Shown in pieces: positions 61,401 to 64,000 of a DNA stretch of 64,000 bases. The stretch's first letter is position 1; each line of letters begins with the position of its first letter. The stretch is from Flectonema sp. DT1601. Lineage: Eukaryota > Euglenozoa > Diplonemea > Diplonemida > Diplonemidae. Below the pieces are notes generated by a model, which saw only the letters and a list, made by a program, of their open reading frames with translations, was not told where the DNA came from and did not search any database. The position numbers and the translations under genes were made by a program. The stretch is taken from NCBI GenBank assembly GCA_964019425.1, contig OZ025839.1:694032-758031 (forward strand). The letters are read 5' to 3'.

Positions 61401-64000
61401 ACCCGCAAACCCGCAAACCCGCAAACCCGCAAACCCGCAAACCCGCAAACCCGCAAACCCGCAAACCCGCAAACCCGCAAACCCGCAAACCCGCAAACCC
61501 GCAAACCCGCAAACCCGCAAACCCGCAAACCCGCAAACCCGCAAACCCGCAAACCCGCAAACCCGCAAACCCGCAAACCCGCAAACCCGCAAACCCGCAA
61601 ACCCGCAAACCCGCAAACCCGCAAACCCGCAAACCCGCAAACCCGCAAACCCGCAAACCCGCAAACCCGCAAACCCGCAAACCCGCAAACCCGCAAACCC
61701 GCAAACCCGCAAACCCGCAAACCCGCAAACCCGCAAACCCGCAAACCCGCAAACCCGCAAACCCGCAAACCCGCAAACCCGCAAACCCGCAAACCCGCAA
61801 ACCCGCAAACCCGCAAACCCGCAAACCCGCAAACCCGCAAACCCGCAAACCCGCAAACCCGCAAACCCGCAAACCCGCAAACCCGCAAACCCGCAAACCC
61901 GCAAACCCGCAAACCCGCAAACCCGCAAACCCGCAAACCCGCAAACCCGCAAACCCGCAAACCCGCAAACCCGCAAACCCGCAAACCCGCAAACCCGCAA
62001 ACCCGCAAACCCGCAAACCCGCAAACCCGCAAACCCGCAAACCCGCAAACCCGCAAACCCGCAAACCCGCAAACCCGCAAACCCGCAAACCCGCAAACCC
62101 GCAAACCCGCAAACCCGCAAACCCGCAAACCCGCAAACCCGCAAACCCGCAAACCCGCAAACCCGCAAACCCGCAAACCCGCAAACCCGCAAACCCGCAA
62201 ACCCGCAAACCCGCAAACCCGCAAACCCGCAAACCCGCAAACCCGCAAACCCGCAAACCCGCAAACCCGCAAACCCGCAAACCCGCAAACCCGCAAACCC
62301 GCAAACCCGCAAACCCGCAAACCCGCAAACCCGCAAACCCGCAAACCCGCAAACCCGCAAACCCGCAAACCCGCAAACCCGCAAACCCTCAAACCCGCAA
62401 ACCCGCAAACCCGCAAACCCGCAAACCCGCAAACCCGCAAACCCGCAAACCCGCAAACCCGCAAACCCGCAAACCCGCAAACCCGCAAACCCGCAAACCC
62501 GCAAACCCGCAAACCCGCAAACCCGCAAACCCGCAAACCCGCAAACCCGCAAACCCGCAAACCCGCAAACCCGCAAACCCGCAAACCCGCAAACCCGCAA
62601 ACCCGCAAACCCGCAAACCCGCAAACCCGCAAACCCGCAAACCCGCAAACCCGCAAACCCGCAAACCCGCAAACCCGCAAACCCGCAAACCCGCAAACCC
62701 GCAAACCCGCAAACCCGCAAACCCGCAAACCCGCAAACCCGCAAACCCGCAAACCCGCAAACCCGCAAACCCGCAAACCCGCAAACCCGCAAACCCGCAA
62801 ACCCGCAAACCCGCAAACCCGCAAACCCGCAAACCCGCAAACCCGCAAACCCGCAAACCCGCAAACCCGCAAACCCGCAAACCCGCAAACCCGCAAACCC
62901 GCAAACCCGCAAACCCGCAAACCCGCAAACCCGCAAACCCGCAAACCCGCAAACCCGCAAACCCGCAAACCCGCAAACCCGCAAACCCGCAAACCCGCAA
63001 ACCCGCAAACCCGCAAACCCGCAAACCCGCAAACCCGCAAACCCGCAAACCCGCAAACCCGCAAACCCGCAAACCCGCAAACCCGCAAACCCGCAAACCC
63101 GCAAACCCGCAAACCCGCAAACCCGCAAACCCGCAAACCCGCAAACCCGCAAACCCGCAAACCCGCAAACCCGCAAACCCGCAAACCCGCAAACCCGCAA
63201 ACCCGCAAACCCGCAAACCCGCAAACCCGCAAACCCGCAAACCCGCAAACCCGCAAACCCGCAAACCCGCAAACCCGCAAACCCGCAAACCCGCAAACCC
63301 GCAAACCCGCAAACCCGCAAACCCGCAAACCCGCAAACCCGCAAACCCGCAAACCCGCAAACCCGCAAACCCGCAAACCCGCAAACCCGCAAACCCGCAA
63401 ACCCGCAAACCCGCAAACCCGCAAACCCGCAAACCCGCAAACCCGCAAACCCGCAAACCCGCAAACCCGCAAACCCGCAAACCCGCAAACCCGCAAACCC
63501 GCAAACCCGCAAACCCGCAAACCCGCAAACCCGCAAACCCGCAAACCCGCAAACCCGCAAACCCGCAAACCCGCAAACCCGCAAACCCGCAAACCCGCAA
63601 ACCCGCAAACCCGCAAACCCGCAAACCCGCAAACCCGCAAACCCGCAAACCCGCAAACCCGCAAACCCGCAAACCCGCAAACCCGCAAACCCGCAAACCC
63701 GCAAACCCGCAAACCCGCAAACCCGCAAACCCGCAAACCCGCAAACCCGCAAACCCGCAAACCCGCAAACCCGCAAACCCGCAAACCCGCAAACCCGCAA
63801 ACCCGCAAACCCGCAAACCCGCAAACCCGCAAACCCGCAAACCCGCAAACCCGCAAACCCGCAAACCCGCAAACCCGCAAACCCGCAAACCCGCAAACCC
63901 GCAAACCCGCAAACCCGCAAACCCGCAAACCCGCAAACCCGCAAACCCGCAAACCCGCAAACCCGCAAACCCGCAAACCCGCAAACCCGCAAACCCGCAA
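58441..64000. repeat. 8-bp tandem array (ACCCGCAA)n, telomere-like composition
   Basis: 5560 bp, 695 units, unbroken to the window edge. I see one substitution, G to T at 62389. The minus-strand unit is TTTGCGGG, with GGG every 8 nt, which would allow G-quadruplexes. It resembles known telomere repeats (TTTAGGG, TTTTAGGG) but matches none I know. The G-rich strand runs 5' to 3' leftward, toward the genes, opposite to what a right-hand telomere requires. Because 8 is not divisible by 3 and the unit has no stop, all three minus frames read the same octapeptide and the + frames are open too. The giant frames across it are artefacts. Confidence 0.97.

Noticed and set aside
58177..64000. Four giant minus-strand frames (up to 1914 codons) of an eight-residue repeat beginning RVCGFAGL
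   Set aside because: They are products of the 8-bp array. The unit lacks stops and its length is not a multiple of three, so every frame is open and gives the same peptide. They have no ATG start; the apparent starts are TTG codons.
1..64000. CRISPR arrays, bacterial operons, prophage or viral gene blocks
   Set aside because: None seen. The only regular array has no spacers, genes carry spliceosomal introns, and no capsid, polymerase or integrase motif was found.

Overview
The window is nuclear DNA from a eukaryotic microbe, most likely a flagellated protist. The evidence is spliceosomal GT-AG introns (mostly 58-109 nt; 17 proposed) that restore reading frames across domain borders, a kinesin with a FYVE finger, a DHX29-type helicase, signal peptides and N-glycosylation sequons, and proteins with motifs usual in ciliary proteins. 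Intergenic DNA is AT-rich with long poly-T and poly-A tracts. I cannot name the lineage. All 25 genes I accept lie on the + strand, and most have a pyrimidine-rich tract ending in AG 6-120 nt before the ATG. One-strand gene order with such sites is what lineages with polycistronic transcription and spliced-leader trans-splicing show (euglenozoans, dinoflagellates), but 5'-UTR introns would look the same.

Layout. 1-345: end of a GT61-type glycosyltransferase. 1516-4804: a coiled-coil protein, an isolated piece of large-subunit rRNA (about 3590-3725), and a membrane fatty-acid-hydroxylase-superfamily enzyme. 5.1-6.2 kb: three doubtful small ORFs. 6472-11172: a 1566-residue protein with acidic repeats. 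11601-16665: a two-exon gene joining a zinc-binding module, a degenerate NACHT/STAND-like NTPase and a long pentapeptide-repeat tail. 17097-22450: a disordered, cilia-type protein, then a multi-membrane protein fused to a 3-beta-HSD/sterol-dehydrogenase domain. 24.2-26.7 kb: three small spliced genes, one with two RII-alpha/DPY-30-like motifs. 27680-37986: FYVE kinesin, two small spliced genes (one with a mitochondrial-type N terminus), two coiled-coil proteins, and a KsgA/mtTFB-like methyltransferase. 38233-41988: a sequon-repeat surface glycoprotein and a type II PA-domain protein. 42576-47148: the six-exon DHX29-like helicase. 47473-54767: a PRMT with a hydrophobic N terminus, a SET-like plus 2OG-Fe(II) oxygenase fusion, two small proteins, and a copper amine oxidase.

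54.8-58.4 kb is repeat-rich: a 493-bp inverted-repeat element with a tRNA-like Pol III segment inside, tandem AT-rich repeats, decayed coding DNA, and a two-exon membrane protein. From 58441 to the window edge an 8-bp array (ACCCGCAA on +, TTTGCGGG on -) runs for 695 units with a single substitution. It resembles a telomere in composition, but its G-rich strand points into the genes, opposite to a right-hand chromosome end.

Together the genes suggest a motile cell (kinesin, RII-like, CxFxP and coiled-coil proteins) with sterol or lipid modification (hydroxylase, sterol dehydrogenase-like), a heavily glycosylated surface, and an NLR-like protein that is the best candidate here for an undescribed system.
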